Shown: positions 31,766-43,169 of the stretch, piece after piece | Layout of the letters: each line of letters starts with the position of its first letter | How positions within the stretch are numbered: position 1 is the first letter of the stretch | NCBI GenBank assembly: GCA_028829895.1 | Contig: CM054181.1 | Coordinates: 30,712,857 to 30,776,856, forward strand | Reading direction: 5' to 3' | Source of the DNA: Sinotaia quadrata | Lineage: Eukaryota > Mollusca > Gastropoda > Architaenioglossa > Viviparidae | DNA length: 64,000 nucleotides | Made by a program: the position numbers and the translations under genes | Notes under the pieces: generated by a model | Seen by the model: the letters and a program-made list of their open reading frames with translations, nothing else | Told to the model about the DNA's origin: nothing | Databases searched by the model: none

Positions 31766-33960
31766 TATATAAGCGTATTGATTTGTATCGTGTAATAGTT
31801 TCATATTGCATTTTTTAACTACACATTTTTTCATGTTTATTTTACTTTTGTGCTCACTAAGCCCTGCTCTGTCCCAAATGACTCTTTTACTCGGATAGCC
31901 CCAATCATATCCACCAAGGTCACGTGGACATGCAAACTGCACAAAATACGTTGTAACACATCATGCGAAACCAGTCTGTCTAAATATCATGCAGGCGAAG
32001 AAAAAAGAGGAGGTTACGCTAAAGGAGCTCGATGGGTGAGGAGTGAATCCATTTGTTCCAGCTCCTGGGCTGTTTTTGGCTTTGGCACAGTGTCATTTCA
32101 CTTGCCATGTGTCCTGTAACCCCTGTGTAGTCCTTTTGTGATTGAATAAAAGTGTGTTGGCTAATTTTCAGATTATTTGTCACATGTACTCTAACTCCTG
32201 TGTACTGTGTGACAGTGTTCCGGAATAATCTTGACCCTGTGTTGTAAACAACACGCTGTAAGAAAATCTCACATCCAAACAAAATACATTTCAAGCAAAT
32301 GTCCGAGGTCACCTTAATTAAATCTCATCTGTACGTAAGTATAGCGCTATTGCATGCAGGATTTGTATACGACCCTGTTATAGTATTAATAATTGGGATC
32401 TTAATCTTAGGAGTTCAGCATCAATACTAACAATAGCCCCAAGACCTAACCTACTCCTCCTATCACTGTGTTATCTCCTGTTGCAATAGTCTAGAGGGGA
32501 AATTATTCAGTTTAACACAATGACGAGCAGACTAGTTAACGTTGCCTTTGGGATCGCACAAATTATCCCCTCCTCTTAATTAACTTGACATTCAATCTTC
32601 CAATGTATGGCTGGCTGCAGTCGATCCCAATTAACGGTATTTCAAAGAATTTATTAATATGTGGAGAAAGAGAGAAATAGAGTGAGAGAGATAAAAATAA
32701 CAAAATCAAAATTACAAATTACAGTGAGAAGTGAACACGCGTTATAACCCTCATTCTAATCCCACTATTGTTTGTCAGTTAGTGAACAAGGGTTCTTAGT
32801 ATTTTTCAACTTATCTACATCGTCGGCAGTGATAGACAGAAACGACAAAGACACACGACGTCGTATCAGGTCGATTATGAATCAGCGTTCCTCTGACGCG
32901 ATGTCCTGGGTTGTTCCCCCTTTTAGCATCAGACTAACATAAATCAGCAGCACTCCTGACTTAAACCAGACCAAACCCCCAGCTAGATGAAAGGATAAAT
33001 AATAGCCTTGTAATCCAATTGTTTAATCATCATTTACATGCTTTGTGGCAACAGTGAGAGCTATACGCGGTTCTTACAATATCACTACTGTCCAAAGTCA
33101 CTGATAATTTCAATTCATTATAATTATCATTGTTGCATCCAATCAAACAAGTGATAGCGTATTATTATTAGCCAACTTATAGTCAAAAGAATCATTCATG
33201 CTTATTGATTACGTCATCATTTAACTGCATCAGTTGTCATACAAAGACAATAATCGCATCAATGTTCCAAACAAGTAAACAATTCATCATTACAACTCAC
33301 AGTAAAGGGCCTCAACTTTACTATTCATTTACATGTATGAATAAGGAAAAACATTATTGTCAAAATTAGAGTTTCAAAATTTACAAAAGAAGAAATAGCA
33401 CTCTACAACATGTACATTACAAGTTACATCTATGTACAATTTTCTAAAGGCTACTTGACACACAAAGCATCTCTGTAAAAGAATACATAATTAGTCCTAC
33501 ATACAAATAATTATAATTAAGAAATGGCAAAATCTCAAAACAATTTAATTAATAAAAGATGTAAAGTTCATGTACAATACTAGTTCTCTGAAATGCCGTT
33601 GAGGTTTGTCAGTGCTAACTTAAGTTTTAGTTTGGCTTACACAGTTTGATTTCCCCCCCACCCCGTTCTTCTTAAATTGATAATTAAACACTCACGATTC
33701 TTGCAACTTAAAATTACTCACTCATGCTTCGTGATTTCCATGGTATCTATTTTGGGGCTGTGCAGGCGAGCACATAGATCCAAGAAATGGATTCTAATGA
33801 CCTCTGCCCTCACTCGTCTTCAAATATATTTTTTCAGTTCTCCTCACGCAAGGGGAAAAATTGACGATTGCACTTAGGTGAAAATAGGTTATTCCTAGCT
33901 AGCAGTTTACAATATATGTATATTCCCACAATACAATGATACCTGTCTGAAGAATAAATA
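31766..33960. other. Unique stretch, no gene seen
   Basis: An 89-codon plus-strand frame at 31,850-32,119 and a 97-codon minus-strand frame at 32,019-32,312 overlap and have no recognised domain. A short GA-rich run lies at 32,665-32,690 and a C-run at 33,653-33,663. Confidence 0.45.
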
Positions 33961-33964
33961 AAGT

Positions 33965-34990
33965 TCTATAATGCTTTCAATAAAATCCTCCTCCTCCACA
34001 CAAAATGCATAATAACAATAACCAAATATGCCAGAAAGCATTAGAAGTAACTCCATTAGTCCGCAAAGAAAATTCCAGAACACACTTAACAAAACCACAT
34101 AATACATCAAGCCCAATTCTATCATACTTCAGTCAAGCTCTAGCTACATCTCAAGCAAAAGTCCCGAACCCTCAAACAAAATTCCATAATAACTCAAAGG
34201 AAACTCCAGAATACCTTTAACAAAATTCGATAACACCACAAACAAAATTCCATAACACCTCAAACAAAACTTCAGAACACCTCAAACAAAACTCCAGAAA
34301 ACCACAAACAAAATTCCATAACACCTCAAACAAAACTTCAGAACACCTCAAACAAAACTCCAGAAAACCACAAACAAAATTCCATAACACCTCAAACAAA
34401 ACTTCAGAACACCTCAAACAAAACTTCAGAACACCTCAAACAAAACTCCAGAGCACAGTTACAACATTCCGAAACATTTTAAACAAAATTCCATATCACT
34501 TCTGTCAAAACTCGGAAAACTCCAAGCAAAACCTTGGAACAACATGAATAAAATCCCAGAAGACTTCAATGAAAATTTCAGATTATTAAAACAAAGGTCC
34601 TTTTTAAAAAAAAAAAAATTAGTTCGAAAAGAAAATTCCAGCATATTTCCAATAAAATCCCATTACATTTTCCACACATAATCCCAGCATACCTTATTCA
34701 ACATCCAATGTAACTTCAAATAATGTCTCATTACGCCAACACAAAATACAAGCACACTCCATTCATATTCTATTACGCCACAAACAAATTATCAGAGTAC
34801 CTCATTCATAATTGCGATATGCGACAAACTAAATATCAATACACCTAATTCATAACACAAACAAAATCTCATTACACTTCATTCAAATCCCAGTACATTT
34901 CTGTCATAATCACAGAAGGCCTAAAACATATTCTAGAATACATCCTCAAAATCCCATTGTATTTCAACAATATCCCACCACACCTCATTC
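33965..34990. repeat. ~22-bp repeat field with trimeric core
   Basis: CCTCAAACAAAAnTTC-type 22-bp units recur through about 1 kb. The core at about 34,205-34,450 is highly regular with a 66-bp three-unit period. To the right the units lengthen and decay (ATTCCATAAC, AATCCCAGTACA and similar). Confidence 0.85.
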
Positions 34991-35390
34991 TCAACCTGAT
35001 TGCACTTCAAGGAAGACTTAATTACTTCTGAGATAAAATGCCATTAACCTTCAAACACCTTTCAAAGAATGACTCAGTCACTGATCCATCATCAAATAAT
35101 TCATAATTTATTATCTTCCAAAAGAGCATTGTTTATCAATAAATACCAAATTAAAGAAAGATATTCGTTATTCAAGGTAATGTAATCTTGATCAAATGTC
35201 TTTGAAAACAAATTAATGTGGTATACGGGCATCTAGAAACTTGGTGTATTTTTTAAGAAATGCAATCGTAAACATATGCCGTTTTATAAAACAGATGTAT
35301 TTTGTCAACAAATACAGTTATCAGCAAATATAAAATCGTAGTGTTCAGTAAATATTGTTTACTACTTCAATTAATAAAATCAGCAAATGT
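34991..35390. other. AT-rich unique stretch
   Basis: No gene or clear repeat apart from scattered ATTTTGTCAACAAATA-like words leading into the next array. Confidence 0.45.
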
Positions 35391-35394
35391 GGTC

Positions 35395-35580
35395 TATCCA
35401 AAATATATATTTGGATCTGTCCACAGATATAAACTTCAGTCTGTCCACAAATATATAGTAACATTTGTCTAAAATATAAACCTCAGTCTGTCCACAAATA
35501 TATAGTAAAATCTGTCTAAAATATAAACTTCAATCTGCCAACAAATATAAATTTCAATCAGCTAACAAATGCACTGTGAG
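35395..35580. repeat. Degenerate ~47 bp repeat
   Basis: Four diverged units alternate CTGTCCACAAATATA and TGTCTAAAATATAAAC blocks. Confidence 0.7.
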
Positions 35581-35851
35581 CATTTATATTTTTCAGCGAA
35601 TACTTCTTTATCTGTCAAGACATCCGATCGCCAACTTTGTTATCGAATGTAGTTTATCAGCAACTTGTCAAAAGTTGGGACGTAAAGAACAAGATGACAC
35701 CTAATTATAGCTGGCATAGAGGAATTTAAAATAACAACTTTATCAATATAAAATGAGAGGGAGAGATTGAAGGTACATTGTTTCCAGTCGGTAGACTATC
35801 AGCTATGAGAGGCTTAAAACTTTTTAAGTCGTTTGAAATAATGATGATGAT

Positions 35852-35886
<35 letters not shown>
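35852..35886. repeat. (TAA)n microsatellite
   Basis: About 11 units sit directly 5' of the non-LTR retrotransposon fragment. It could be the insertion target or the tail of an older copy. Confidence 0.9.
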
Positions 35887-35887
<1 letters not shown>

Positions 35888-35889
35888 CA

Positions 35890-36138
35890 ATGAATAGAAA
35901 AATATCAGGATATCAGAAATCCACTCTGTGTAATGTAAAAGCAGAAGTAATACCTGTAGTGAAAGGAGCCTTGGGGAATATAACATCTGAGTTGGAAGGC
36001 TATCTGAATAAACTACCTGGAAACCACAAATTCGCCCCATTACTAAAAGCAGCGCTCCTCGGAAGTACCCACATCCTCCGGAAAACCTTGGTTCACAATC
36101 GACAGTCAAACGGAAGTCATGAAAACAAGGCTGATTGA
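35890..36138 (+). pseudogene. 5'-truncated non-LTR retrotransposon RT C-terminal tail
   Basis: The 82-codon frame resembles the conserved C-terminal tail of reverse transcriptases found in many marine-invertebrate non-LTR elements. Visible landmarks are AEVIPVVKGALG (residues 18-29), a YLNKLPGN block (38-45) and an ALLGSTHILRKTL block (55-67). Everything upstream (endonuclease, RT core) is missing, as expected of 5'-truncated LINE copies. After the TGA stop comes a GATGATAATGATGATGAT-type tail typical of such 3' ends. The match is from memory of the family, and the clade is not assigned. Confidence 0.68.
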
Positions 36139-36284
36139 TGATAATGATGATGATTAAAATAATATAAGCTACATGTATATCGATTGAGCTCCTGTAAGTC
36201 TGAATGCATATTATTTATTCTCTAATTTATCTATATTAAAATAGTCTTACTGTCTATATTAACTATTGTCTTGCTTCTCTCTTA

Positions 36285-36535
36285 GTTATATAGTCTAACT
36301 GTCCGTATAGTACTTATGGCCTTACAGTCTGTACAATACGTATTGTTCTATAGGCTATATAATAAATATTACTTATAGCCTTACAGTCTGTACAATAGGT
36401 ATTGTTCTATAGTAAAGGCTATATAATAAATATTACTTATAGCCTTGCAGTCTGTACAAATTACAATAGCTATTGTTCTACAGGCTATATATTAAATATT
36501 ACTTCACTGCCTGGATATTAACATCGGTCCTACAG
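36285..36535. repeat. ~60 bp tandem repeat, ~4 units
   Basis: Units share CCTTACAGTCTGTACAATA, TATTGTTCTATAGGCTATAT and AATAAATATTACTTATAG. Small insertions separate the copies. Confidence 0.85.
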
Positions 36536-36616
36536 TCTGTAACTTAAAGTAAGAAATTAAATTTCTGGTATCAGATTAAGCACAATATACAACCATTCAA
36601 GTTTAACAGGAAAAAT

Positions 36617-36822
36617 TATTTTAATTTTATTCAATATTTGTAATAATACTGTTACAGTTACCGTTATGCAGAACAGGTGGTCCATTTACATTAGTTGCTC
36701 TTTCAAATCTCAGTATAATTTTAATTTTATTCAATATTTGTAATAATACTGTTACAGTTGCCGTTATGCAGAACAGGTGGTCCATTTACATTACTTTCTC
36801 TTTCAAATCTCAGTATAATTTC
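36617..36822. repeat. 100-bp tandem duplication
   Basis: Two units start at 36,621 and 36,721 and differ at only two or three bases, with a short third partial copy (CAGTATAATTT). This is a recent duplication. Confidence 0.95.
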
Positions 36823-37042
36823 ATGGAAATGAAGCTCAGTTCCAATCGTCAATTTGCTTTCTAGTAAATGGAGCTTTCTTCCAAATACCATTTGAATTTA
36901 AAGAGAATTTGGTGCGAACTGTCAGAACAAATTTTGCATCTAATTCTTATGATTTTATTTTGGGGAATATCTCAGTACACAACCGAAAGTGGGCGGAAAG
37001 CCCAAGTAAACTCATGTTTTTAAGGTTAGACTTTATTTAGAG

Positions 37043-37218
37043 CAGCGTTTCTCGATTGGGGGCGCTCGCAGCTGTTGCCGGGGGTGCGAGAATTCATCGT
37101 GGAAGATCTTTTGTACAAAATCTTGGTTAAATTTATCTAACGGCTTTAAAACAAGGGGGTACGAGATCGGCTTCGTCAGTCCCGGGGGGTGGGGTGAAAA
37201 ATGAATCGGGAAGCGCTG
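37043..37218. mobile_element. hAT-like MITE, 176 bp
   Basis: The left end CAGCGTTTCTCGATT and the inverted right end CAGCGCTTCCCGATT match at 13 of 15 positions. Flanking 8-mers ATTTAGAG and ATTTAGGC match at six of eight, consistent with an aged hAT duplication. The interior is GC-richer than its surroundings and has no transposase frame. CAGnG ends with 8-bp duplications are the hAT hallmark. Confidence 0.7.
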
Positions 37219-37735
37219 ATTTAGGCCTACAGTTTAGGGTTAATGTTGTTAATTTTAGAGAAATGTTAGGGTTAGGATTAGCTGCAAATATAAGAATGAA
37301 AAGAAATCCATACACTAAAATTGTTTTTATTTAGAAGTTTATTATATTAACGCTTCTTTTCTAATTTTTCTGCTAATTTTTGTGTATTAACAATTTAAAT
37401 ATTGAAGTAAAAAACTGTATCGATTAGCACTTAGCATTTACATATAAATTTTCTTCTTCGATATTAACCATCCAGACTCCCTTGATATTTTAAACACTAT
37501 AGTTGTGTACGGGAATGTTGGCTCTCCCGGTCCAATACGGAGTGTCTACCTCTCATTTTTTAAGCTGAATGCTGTTTTGTGTCAGCTGACCAAATCACAG
37601 TGGTAAGAAAAGTGCTAAATATGAGGTTTTATTTTTTTAAAATTCGAGTTTAACAATTAAACAGTAAATGAGAACTCATCGTTGGTAGTTTTCTCTGAGG
37701 CAGTAAGAATGTCACACGTATAAAACAATTACTTC
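37219..37735. other. AT-rich unique stretch
   Basis: No gene or repeat recognised; TTAGGGTTA occurs twice near 37,236-37,275 but not as a telomere-like array. Confidence 0.5.
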
Positions 37736-38272
37736 TCTATGCGTATTGTCACACTATGCTTACTGTCACACTATATCATGAACAAATACATACTATTTAT
37801 ATGCGTATTGTCACACTACGCTTACTGTCACACTATATCATGAACAAATACATACTATTTATATGCGTATTGTCACACTACGCTTACTGTCACACTATAT
37901 CATGAACAAATACATACTATTTATATGCGTATTGTCACACTACGCTTACTGTCACACTATATCATGAACAAATACATACTATTTATATGCGTATTGTCAC
38001 ACTACGCTTACTGTCACACTATATCATGAACAAATACATACTATTTATATGCGTATTGTCACACTACGCTTACTGGCATACTATATCATGAACAAATACA
38101 TACTATTTATATGCGTATTGTCACACTACGCTTACTGTCACACTATATCATGAACAAATACATACTATTTATATGCGTATTGTCACACTATGCTTACTGT
38201 CACACTATATCATGAACAAATACATACTATTTATATGCGTATTGTCACACTACGCTTACTGTCACACTAGAG
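37736..38272. repeat. 62-bp minisatellite, ~8.6 units
   Basis: Units contain ATGCGTATTGTCACACTACG, CTTACTGTCACACTATATCA and TGAACAAATACATACTATTT. They are almost invariant, with a rare TACG/TATG switch and one GGCATAC variant. High homogeneity means recent expansion or gene conversion. Confidence 0.97.
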
Positions 38273-38275
38273 GAT

Positions 38276-38735
38276 GAACATATAAGGCACTTCTTCTTCG
38301 TACCATTTACACTTGTTCAAGAATCCTCAATTTTATCATTATATTTAAATAATTAATTAAGGTTGAAAATGAAGATCTTTAGTGTGACAGAGAACTATAG
38401 AAACGAAACATAACACAGACTTGTCCGCAAAAAATTAATTAATTAATTAAGAGATCCTATTATATATCATCGTCAATCATTTGAATACAATTCTTAAAAC
38501 ATCTTTGAATGAAGATGCAATAGTAATTCTTTCTCTTCTGAAACAATTCTATTGGTTCTTTCTCTTCTGAAACAATTCTAAATCAAAATTGATTGAGAGT
38601 AAATTCTCTGGCTGTCGCCGCGTCCCTTTCATAGATCACGCCTGAAAAATTATTTGAGAAGCTGAGTACTTATCAGGACTCTTACCTGCCACTCCAGTCA
38701 TATTCAATCTGGACCTAAGTTTCTGTCAAGTGCAC
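38276..38735. other. AT-rich unique stretch
   Basis: It includes a short (TTAA)n run near 38,433-38,450 and a 24-bp direct duplication near 38,527-38,580 (TTCTTTCTCTTCTGAAACAA). No gene. Confidence 0.5.
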
Positions 38736-38739
38736 GATG

Positions 38740-39070
38740 CAGTTTTGTTCATTAATGAATTTAGATGTAGTTGTAAATCTCATTAGTGTATTTTACTGTA
38801 GATGAAAACTAATTAGTGTATTTTGTTGTTTATGTTCAACTCATTAGTGTATTGTGTTATAGCTCTACATTTGATTAGTGTATTTTTCTATATTTGTACA
38901 ACTCATTAGCGTATTTTGCTACAGCTTACAATATCATTACTTTAATTTGCTACAGCTATACAACTCATTAATGTATTTTGCAACAGCTATACATATCAAT
39001 ACACAAAATTTGCTATAGCTGTACAACTCAGTGTATTTAGCTATAGTTGTCCTGCTCATCAGTGCTTTTT
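38740..39070. repeat. Degenerate ~32 bp minisatellite
   Basis: About nine units share CTCATTAGTGTATTTTG and a following TATAGCTGTACAA. They decay at both ends. Confidence 0.8.
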
Positions 39071-40885
39071 CTTTAGAGTAGTAGCAGTGCTGTTAGCACA
39101 TATTTTTACGTAAGAGTATTGTGGACTTGAGTCTCCACTTGAGCAGCTGTTTTCTAGCACATGATGTCTCTCATGGCAGTATTGCTGAATGAGGACTGAT
39201 GACTGATGGCTTGGTGTAGGTGAGTAGAAAAGATATGCATTAGGAGCAGTTATCTTCGAACCACAAGTGAGTCAAAAGGAATTAGAGCTTCTGTATGTAC
39301 TCATGTTGGAAATGTTCCAGGTTGAGAAACTACAGCATATGAACTGCTGTAAAATATATATACAGTCTCACTTTAAGTAATGTGATCCTCTATGCATTTT
39401 AGTACTTTGCTAGTCTACTGAAGAGTGCTATAATGACGTCATTGAACTTGGCAAACTTTCACCTTCTTGCATTTGTACATAACACTACCAGTTACAATAA
39501 AACTATCTAGCACAAGAAAGCATGATGTCTTAGAACAGTGCTAAGACAACTGTATACACTCGTAGAGTAAATAAATGATGTAATTCTAGTCAGTAAAAGT
39601 GAGAAAGAACTGAATGAAGCAACCAGCTTAAACAATGGGATACAGTCACCATTAAGTAACTGCATTATATACAAAGTTAATAATATAACTTTTCTGCTAG
39701 ATGCAAACAAATCAATGCAAAGAAAATACTAAAAATACATTTGTAAAAGTAAAAGATATTTAAACAGAAGAGTCCAGTGATCAGACAACAAGAAATATTT
39801 TTGTAAATAAGAGAATTTTCCGTTTTGCAAATATGAGAGAAAGTAATAAATATTTAATCAAATATTTACAGGGTTCTTTTAATAGTTCAAAAATACCTTG
39901 TTCACATATTGCAAAAATAGTTTGAAATAAAATTACAGCAATGGAAGAATATAAGGCCAGGCTCTTTCTTCATAAAATCAGTGATATTTAATAATAGTCA
40001 CAGAGTTAGATAGCAGAGCAAAAGCATGCACCCTGACATTTATTTTAACAATGCAGAACTACGTATGCCGTGTTGAAAATGTAGGGATTGTAGGCCATTC
40101 TGATTTAATTAAGCAAGGTCTATACATAGAAATCCCGAGCATCATTTTCAAATGGCTTCTGGATAAAAAAAAAAGCTAAAATATCTTTTACCTTTAAAAT
40201 GTGTTCTGCTGAGTATTATTGTCCTGAGTCACTCATGGTAAATTAGTTTACTATAACTATGATTGGGGGGGGGATTGATTATCTCATGGCTATAATAGTA
40301 ATATCAACATTTTATTTAACGTTTTCATTTTCAGCTATGGCATATAAATGAAAAAGTATTTAAATGAGTATTTTTGTTATTGTTGTTGTTCCTTGATCAA
40401 GAAAATGAATATCACTTTTTCAATTTTATTTCAGATCTCATTATACAGCTAAACAAATTGTCGATATTAAACTCCAGAAAACAGACTACAACTATGACAT
40501 CTGTTATAAATTCACATTTCAACATTTAATTAAATTATTTTCGGAATTTCATCTTACCCAAAATCAGTGTGGAAAGGTTAAACCCAAATAAGAGACATAC
40601 TGAGGAGAATGGAATTGGGATTGTTGCTAAGCTATTAAGTTCTAACTAGATTTTCTAAGAATAAGACCTTTATGTATATGATTATTGATTTTTCGCCCAG
40701 TTCCGAGAGAAAGTAAATAACAAGAGACCGGGGTGAGATGTGTGAGGGGTGAGGCAAGTGACGTCAGCACTAATCCTCCTCATTCCCAGGTACCCAGCAG
40801 GTTCTGCCTCTTTCTGTGAACTATCTGCACTTAGAAGAGAACTCCTACAACCCCACTAAATTCCACAACTGTCTTCTACAATACA
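39071..40885. other. Unique stretch, no gene seen
   Basis: A 67-codon minus-strand frame at 39,507-39,710 is unrecognised, and there is a G-run at 40,265-40,273. No RNA gene or clear repeat. Confidence 0.45.
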
Positions 40886-40887
40886 TA

Positions 40888-41142
40888 GTGGTGGGATAAC
40901 TCTAGGTAGAGCTACATAGTGATGGGATAACTCTAGGTAGAGCTACATAGTGATGGGATAACTCTAGGTAGAGCTACATAGTGATGGGATAACTCTAGGT
41001 AGAGCTACATAGTGATGGGAAAACTCTAGGTAGAGCTACATAGTGATGGGATAACTCTAGGTAGAGCTACATAGTGATGGGATAACTCTAGGTAGAGCTA
41101 CATAGTGATGGGATAACTCTAGGTAGAGCTACATAGTGATAA
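40888..41142. repeat. 31-bp minisatellite, 8 units
   Basis: Units of GATGGGATAACTCTAGGTAG plus AGCTACATAGT repeat with a strict 31-bp step. Only one or two substitutions are seen (GGTGGG in the first unit, AAAACT in one). Confidence 0.97.
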
Positions 41143-41540
41143 TAAACAACTTCATACGATTCGGTACCTCTTTTTGCCCCTCCATCCACACCCCTCCATC
41201 ATTTCTCAACACAGTATGTTTCTTCACTCCTGTCTAACAGTTCTTGACTTTCCTCCCACTAGCACAACACTCATTTCCTTCCTTTCCCCACCCTCCGTCT
41301 TACTCTTACCTTTACCCACATTTCTTTTTCACACCCCGTACTCTGTCTTTGATCATCTATTAACTCTCTTTCATTATTTTTCTCCTTCAATCTGCAACCA
41401 CTTTAGTCCCAAGTACTAAACTCCACTATTTTTAACTCTCACTACTGTCTTTCCCCTTTTTTCTGCCCATTCCCCCCCTCCCACACTCAATTTTCATGTC
41501 TTCCACTTCTCTCAGTTCCCATCCACTCTTTCCCTTCTAA
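41143..41540. other. Pyrimidine-rich unique stretch
   Basis: CT-rich sequence carries an 81-codon plus-strand Ser/Pro/Phe-rich frame at 41,174-41,419. Composition explains the open frame, and no domain is visible. Confidence 0.5.
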
Positions 41541-41547
41541 CACACCA

Positions 41548-41832
41548 TAACCAGTAAACGACAATAACAAGGAATGCACAATAAAGTTCAACATAAATAG
41601 ATAAGCAATATCAAAATACACAATTAAGGATAAAAACATACTATAACCAATAAACTACAATAACAAGGAATGCACAATAAAGTTCAACATAAATAGATAA
41701 GCAATATCAAAATACACAATTAAGGATAAAAACATACTATAACCAATAAACTACAATAACAAGGAATGCACAATAAAGTTCAACATAAATAGATAAGCAA
41801 TATCAAAATACACAATTAAGGATAAAAACATA
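41548..41832. repeat. 96-bp tandem triplication
   Basis: ATAAAGTTCAACATAAATAG recurs at 41,581, 41,677 and 41,773. Units are nearly identical, and the first copy starts with a diverged CACCATAACCAGTAAACG. Confidence 0.96.
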
Positions 41833-42355
41833 TCAGCAAACGTTACATGTCAGTTAATAGATAGGTTTGATTGGCAACATTGTATAGCAGCATGATATAT
41901 AGTTGTGCAGTGTTAATTAATCTGATGTATGTCCTGACACTAATAGCCTTAAAACAGTAAGTCTTATAGTGTTTAGAACAGGGGGTTCCAGCGCTCAGCC
42001 TGCCCAGTCGCGTTCTGCAACCCTCCACAAGTGCATTACGGAGTAATGAAATTATCTTTAAATTAAATCCACGGACCCTACTGTTTGACACAAACAATAA
42101 CGAAAAAAAAACAGCTACTGTGGGTGAAATTGAAGGGTGTGTTTGCAGACACACCAGGGAGGGAGATTCCTAATTCAAAGAAATGTCTACAGCTACTGTG
42201 AGATGATTGCGTTAGAAAGGGTGCCACATCCAAGAGTGATATTATTTGAAAGGGGACATAAAATCCAACCAACCAGTCAGCCAGGAATAATTTAAGCGGC
42301 CCTTTTCGCACACAAACACACTAACGACAGTCGTAACAACGAGCAGACATAGAAA
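41833..42355. other. Unique stretch, no gene seen
   Basis: Minus-strand frames of 77-103 codons overlap one another without domains. A CAGGGGGTT...ACCCTACTG pair at 41,979-42,083 was considered as a transposon and rejected. Confidence 0.4.
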
Positions 42356-42359
42356 TACA

Positions 42360-42510
42360 ATACACAAACCAAACAACGCACGAACACCCCACCACCTCAC
42401 CCTCCTTGAATACCAGTGAAAGGAGGAAGGCCTCACAGGAATCCACAAAAAAACTGAAAACATCGCCAAGATGAAAAGTTTTAGAGCAATTCCTGCGGGG
42501 CGTATAGATA
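42360..42510. repeat. Dispersed repeat family A, diverged copy 3
   Basis: The segment around GAAAACATCGCCAAGATGAA aligns with GAGAACATCGTGAAGATGAA of copy 1, with matching flanks (AGGCCTCACAGGAATCC versus AGGCTGTGGGGATCC). Divergence is much higher than between copies 1 and 2. Confidence 0.55.
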
Positions 42511-42736
42511 GCGGTATCATCATCATCATCAACATGAAACATCTCCCTTCCAGGGAAGGGGGGAGAGAAAGGCTTCGGTACTAGTTGCTTTACAGAATTT
42601 CTTTTCACTGTTGTCCGTTTTGGACACAGGCCATTCCTTCGGGGTGGGGGTGGAAGTGTGTCACGGTAGAAGACCCAGCCACCTAACTTTCATTCACCTG
42701 AGATCTAGCATCTTTGCATATACATGCTATTTCCCC

Positions 42737-42836
42737 TCTTGTGCGAGAGGCCCTGGCGATGTTATTCAACCCGGCCCATCTCCTAGGTCAGTTTGTAATA
42801 TGTCCCAGATATTTAGCCACACTGACCATGTGATTG
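42737..42836. repeat. Dispersed repeat family B, copy 2
   Basis: It matches 12,428-12,530 in order and spacing of CCTGGCGATGTTATT, TAGGTCA, CCAGATATTTA and TGACCATGTGA. Here it lies 120 bp before a family A copy, so the two families may be parts of one larger element. Confidence 0.6.
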
Positions 42837-42959
42837 TCCCTTTTCGTGGAGGGGGGGGAACGACCTGCAGCATTGAGTCCAGACATAAGCCATCACAATA
42901 GCATGCTGTCCTGCACCCTCTCCCATAAAAGGACACTGGTAGAAATTTCTTTTTTTTGC

Positions 42960-43169
42960 GCCCCCCCCCCCCAACCGACGGAGGACAATTGAGGGTGTGC
43001 GCCAAACTGGTGCAACCTGTTTCACTCCCTTCCGCCAGCCCTCCTGCCCTCCACATCAGACGCACCGCGAGGCTGTGGGGATCCCCAGAAGCAGACCAAG
43101 ACTGAGAACATCGTAAAGATGAAAAGTCTATTGCGGCTTCTGGTGTGAGTGTGAGCGAAACACACACAG
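42960..43169. repeat. Dispersed repeat family A, copy 2
   Basis: It is near-identical to 7,031-7,232 and preceded by a 13-base C run. A 171-codon minus-strand frame (42,766-43,281) passes through it, but its reading differs from copy 1 on one side of the GATCCCC run. I do not treat it as a gene. Confidence 0.85.

Noticed and set aside
37236..37275. TTAGGGTTA words as an interstitial telomeric repeat
   Set aside because: Only two or three scattered copies, not a tandem TTAGGG array.
41979..42083. CAGGGGGTTCC...GGACCCTACTG as a third hAT-like MITE
   Set aside because: The ends match at only about 8 of 12 positions, and the flanking 8-mers match at about half their positions, close to chance.
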